From JANOBJ01 sp031411575 (GTDB lineage Bacteria; Pseudomonadota; Gammaproteobacteria; Burkholderiales; Burkholderiaceae_C): 15,826 nt of DNA. The position numbers and the translations under genes were made by a program. The DNA lies in NCBI GenBank assembly GCA_031411575.1, contig JANOBJ010000208.1, forward strand, positions 1 through 15,826, in the 5' to 3' direction. Below the pieces are notes generated by a model. It was not told the DNA's origin. It was given only the letters and a program-made list of their open reading frames with translations, and made no database searches. Position 1 is the stretch's first letter. Each line of letters starts with the position of its first letter. Below are positions 14,191-15,826 of this stretch, piece after piece.

Positions 14191-15402
14191 TCACAGCACC
14201 TCGCGCAGCTTCAGCGACGACAGCCCTGCGTTCTGGTACACCCGGGCCATGCTGGTGCTGGGCTCCAGCAGCAACTGCCTGGCCAGCGGCTCCAGCGGCG
14301 TGGTGTCGGGATTGGCCAGCAGCACGTAACGCGCCTCTTCGGCGTCGGCACGCCCGGTGTTTTCAGCCAGCAGGCCGACCCAGTCCAGCTGGGACAGCGT
14401 TTCCATCACGGGCTGCAGCTGCAGCGCATCCACCCGCATGACGCGTGCCAGTTGCGCAGCGCTCAGGCCTTTGGTGTGGCTTCCCGTCACCCGGTCCAGG
14501 TGCTGCAGCACCTCCACCGCCAACTGAAAATGCCAGCCGTGGCCACCGGAATGCCGCGCCACGCCGCTGAGCAAGCTGGGCAAATAGGCCGCCACCACCG
14601 CGCCGAGCAGCACAATGACCCACGCCACGTAGATCCAGATCAGCAGGATGGGAACAATGGCGAACGCGCCATACACCATCGAATACGTGGGAATGCTGGC
14701 CAGGTACAACGCCAGCAAGCGTTTGCCGGCCTCGATCCCCGCGGCCACAAACACGCCGCCAGCCCACGCATGGCCCCATTTCACCGGCGTGTTCGGCACG
14801 TAGCGGTACAGCGCCGCCATGCCACCGGCCAACGAGATGAACTCCAGCGTATTCAGCAGCAGGCGCAGCCCGCCGGGCAGGGCCCCCACCAGGCCCTGCC
14901 CGGCCGACACCACATACGAGGTCGTGGCCAGGCTGGCCGCCAGCAGCAGCGGCCCGAGCGTGATGGCCGCCCAGTAGATCAACACGCGGTGCCCGAGCAG
15001 CCGTGGCCGGCGCACGCGCCAGATGCTGTTGAGCGTGCGGTCGATGGTCAGGATCAACGCGGTTGCCGTCACCACCAGCAGCGCCAGGCCCACTGCGCCC
15101 AGCCGGTTCGCCTTGCTCGCAAATTGCGTGAGGTAGCCCAGCACCTGGCGCGCGATGCTGTCGGGAATGAGGCTGTCAATCAGCCAGCGCTGCAGCACAT
15201 CCTGCAGCTTGCCGAAGATCGGAAACGCGGTGAACACCGCCAGCGCCACCGTGAAAAACGGCACCAGTGCAATCGTGGTGGTGAAGGTCAGGCTGCTGGC
15301 GGTGAGGCCGAGGTGGTCGTCGCGAAAGCGCGCGCGCAGCGTCAGCGCCGTGGTCTTCCACGGAAAGCGCGACAGGTCATCGAGAAACTGGCGAAGATGC
15401 AT
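14191..15402 (-). CDS. YihY/BrkB-family inner-membrane protein
   Basis: A 403-residue inner-membrane protein. The family hallmark RDDHLGLTASSLTFTTTIAL (27-46) is followed by about six hydrophobic segments up to residue 280. A cytosolic C-terminal domain of about 110 residues follows, resembling a winged-helix fold (GLSAAQLARVMRVDALQLQ). BrkB was named for serum resistance in Bordetella, and YihY proteins are proposed transporters or envelope proteins without a settled function. I place the start at 15402 (MHLRQFLDDLSRFPWKTTAL), which matches the family. AGCGAGG lies directly against the ATG, too close to be a normal ribosome binding site. The DUF2069 gene starts divergently only 21 bp away, so promoters must lie inside the opposite gene or further off. 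Confidence 0.9.
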   Translation of the reverse strand: MHLRQFLDDLSRFPWKTTALTLRARFRDDHLGLTASSLTFTTTIALVPFFTVALAVFTAFPIFGKLQDVLQRWLIDSLIPDSIARQVLGYLTQFASKANRLGAVGLALLVVTATALILTIDRTLNSIWRVRRPRLLGHRVLIYWAAITLGPLLLAASLATTSYVVSAGQGLVGALPGGLRLLLNTLEFISLAGGMAALYRYVPNTPVKWGHAWAGGVFVAAGIEAGKRLLALYLASIPTYSMVYGAFAIVPILLIWIYVAWVIVLLGAVVAAYLPSLLSGVARHSGGHGWHFQLAVEVLQHLDRVTGSHTKGLSAAQLARVMRVDALQLQPVMETLSQLDWVGLLAENTGRADAEEARYVLLANPDTTPLEPLARQLLLEPSTSMARVYQNAGLSSLKLREVL

Positions 15403-15423
15403 CCTCGCTATGATGCCATCGCC

Positions 15424-15753
15424 ATGACCACATCCGACACGCACACGCACCCCACTGTCCAGCTGACCCGTCGCCTCGCCGTGGGCAGCCTGCTCGGCTT
15501 GATCGTGCTCGGGCTCGGGTGGGAGTTGTGGTGGGCGCCGCTGCGCCCCGGGGGTTCCTGGCTCGCGCTCAAGGTGTTGCCGCTGTGCATACCGCTGGCC
15601 GGCCTGCTGAAGAACCGCATGTACACCTACCGCTGGCTGAGCCTCGTGGTGTGGATCTACTTCACCGAAGGAGTGGTGCGCGCCACCAGCGACCGCGCGC
15701 CGAGCTCTTACCTGGCGATGGTGGAGGTGGCGTCCCTTTTTGAGAGCTTCTGA
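15424..15753 (+). pseudogene. DUF2069 membrane protein, 3' end lost
   Basis: The first 103 codons encode a DUF2069 inner-membrane protein: a hydrophobic segment at about 18-35, another at about 44-60, then KNRMYTYRWLSLVVWIYFTE GVVRATSD in family order, and SSYLAMVEVA. After codon 103 (15732) the sequence changes from GC-rich to AT-rich, and the frame ends seven codons later (SLFESF, stop). I expect the family to continue here with a further hydrophobic helix and a basic tail. The gene is therefore probably truncated by an insertion or rearrangement whose other side is outside the window. There is no ribosome binding site before ATG 15424. An in-frame ATG at 15397 overlaps the BrkB start within the self-complementary ATGCAT. 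The function of the family is unknown. Confidence 0.75.
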
Positions 15754-15826
15754 TATTGACGAATTCCTTTACATCTGCCAGTTTAAAAGTTTTAAAAATA
15801 AAGAAACCATTTTTCAGGCGGGTAGC
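15733..15826. other. AT-rich foreign-looking DNA at right edge
   Basis: These 94 bp are only about one-third G+C, against roughly two-thirds elsewhere. They begin in the middle of the DUF2069 coding sequence and contain a perfect 15-bp palindrome, TTTAAAA-G-TTTTAAA (15782-15796). No coding sequence is evident. The stretch could be the end of an insertion sequence, prophage or island, but no terminal repeat or target duplication can be seen with only one side present. Confidence 0.5.

Noticed and set aside
14452..15423. Plus-strand open frame upstream of and continuous with DUF2069
   Set aside because: It is antisense to the BrkB gene with no family features; only the part from about 15424 looks like a real protein.
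15756..15790. A sigma-70 promoter in the AT-rich right edge (TTGACG ... TTTAAA)
   Set aside because: The spacing is about 20 nt and no gene follows within the window; AT-rich DNA easily gives such matches.
1..15826. CRISPR arrays, tRNA or rRNA genes, toxin-antitoxin, defence or phage genes
   Set aside because: Read through on both strands; no regular spaced repeats, cloverleaf-like sequences or recognisable proteins of these classes.

Overview
The window is a high-GC stretch of bacterial chromosome with dense genes and short intergenic gaps. It most likely comes from a betaproteobacterium of the order Burkholderiales, probably a Comamonadaceae relative. This rests on the strong G/C bias at third codon positions, an intracellular PHB depolymerase very like the Ralstonia/Burkholderiales PhaZ family, the BrkB and DUF2069 membrane proteins, and two kinds of intergenic repeat that I associate from memory with Comamonadaceae. 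No rRNA, tRNA, CRISPR array or intact mobile element was found.

Layout, left to right. The 3' part of an IclR-type regulator runs in from outside the window, followed by a CBS-domain pair protein. A minus-strand aldo/keto reductase diverges from a plus-strand EamA-type exporter. Convergent to the exporter, and overlapping its 3' end, is a minus-strand pair: aroC (chorismate synthase) followed with no gap by an HcaT-like MFS transporter. A small cupin gene with a structured leader diverges from aroC and converges on a glutathione S-transferase gene across a GC-rich repeat. Divergent from the GST is phaZ, which converges on a second CBS-domain protein. Then come metY (PLP-dependent sulfhydrylase) and an alpha/beta hydrolase only 2 nt apart, a gap holding a gene remnant, a cytochrome P450, a second alpha/beta hydrolase and a small DUF962/Mpo1-like protein. 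These are followed by a minus-strand BrkB/YihY protein and a divergent DUF2069 gene that is cut short near the right edge, where the DNA abruptly becomes AT-rich.

Most genes are ordinary core or accessory metabolism: aromatic amino acid supply, sulfur assimilation, PHB mobilisation, detoxification and membrane proteins. I see no defence or secondary-metabolite system. The most unusual signal is a roughly 70-bp AT-rich repeat present four times (1480-1550, 3613-3680, 11348-11415, 12497-12565). It has a palindromic head, then GACCA, then a 40-nt tail with spacing largely conserved between copies. Three copies lie within about 12 bp of a stop codon. Two lie inside coding sequence: one encodes what looks like the last membrane helix of the MFS transporter, and one lies in frame inside the P450 where the protein is longer than usual. 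A third supplies the stop codon of a gene remnant. Other points worth following are mutually exclusive hairpins that can bury the cupin ribosome binding site, hairpins in the aroC leader, and the truncation of DUF2069 at an AT-rich junction.
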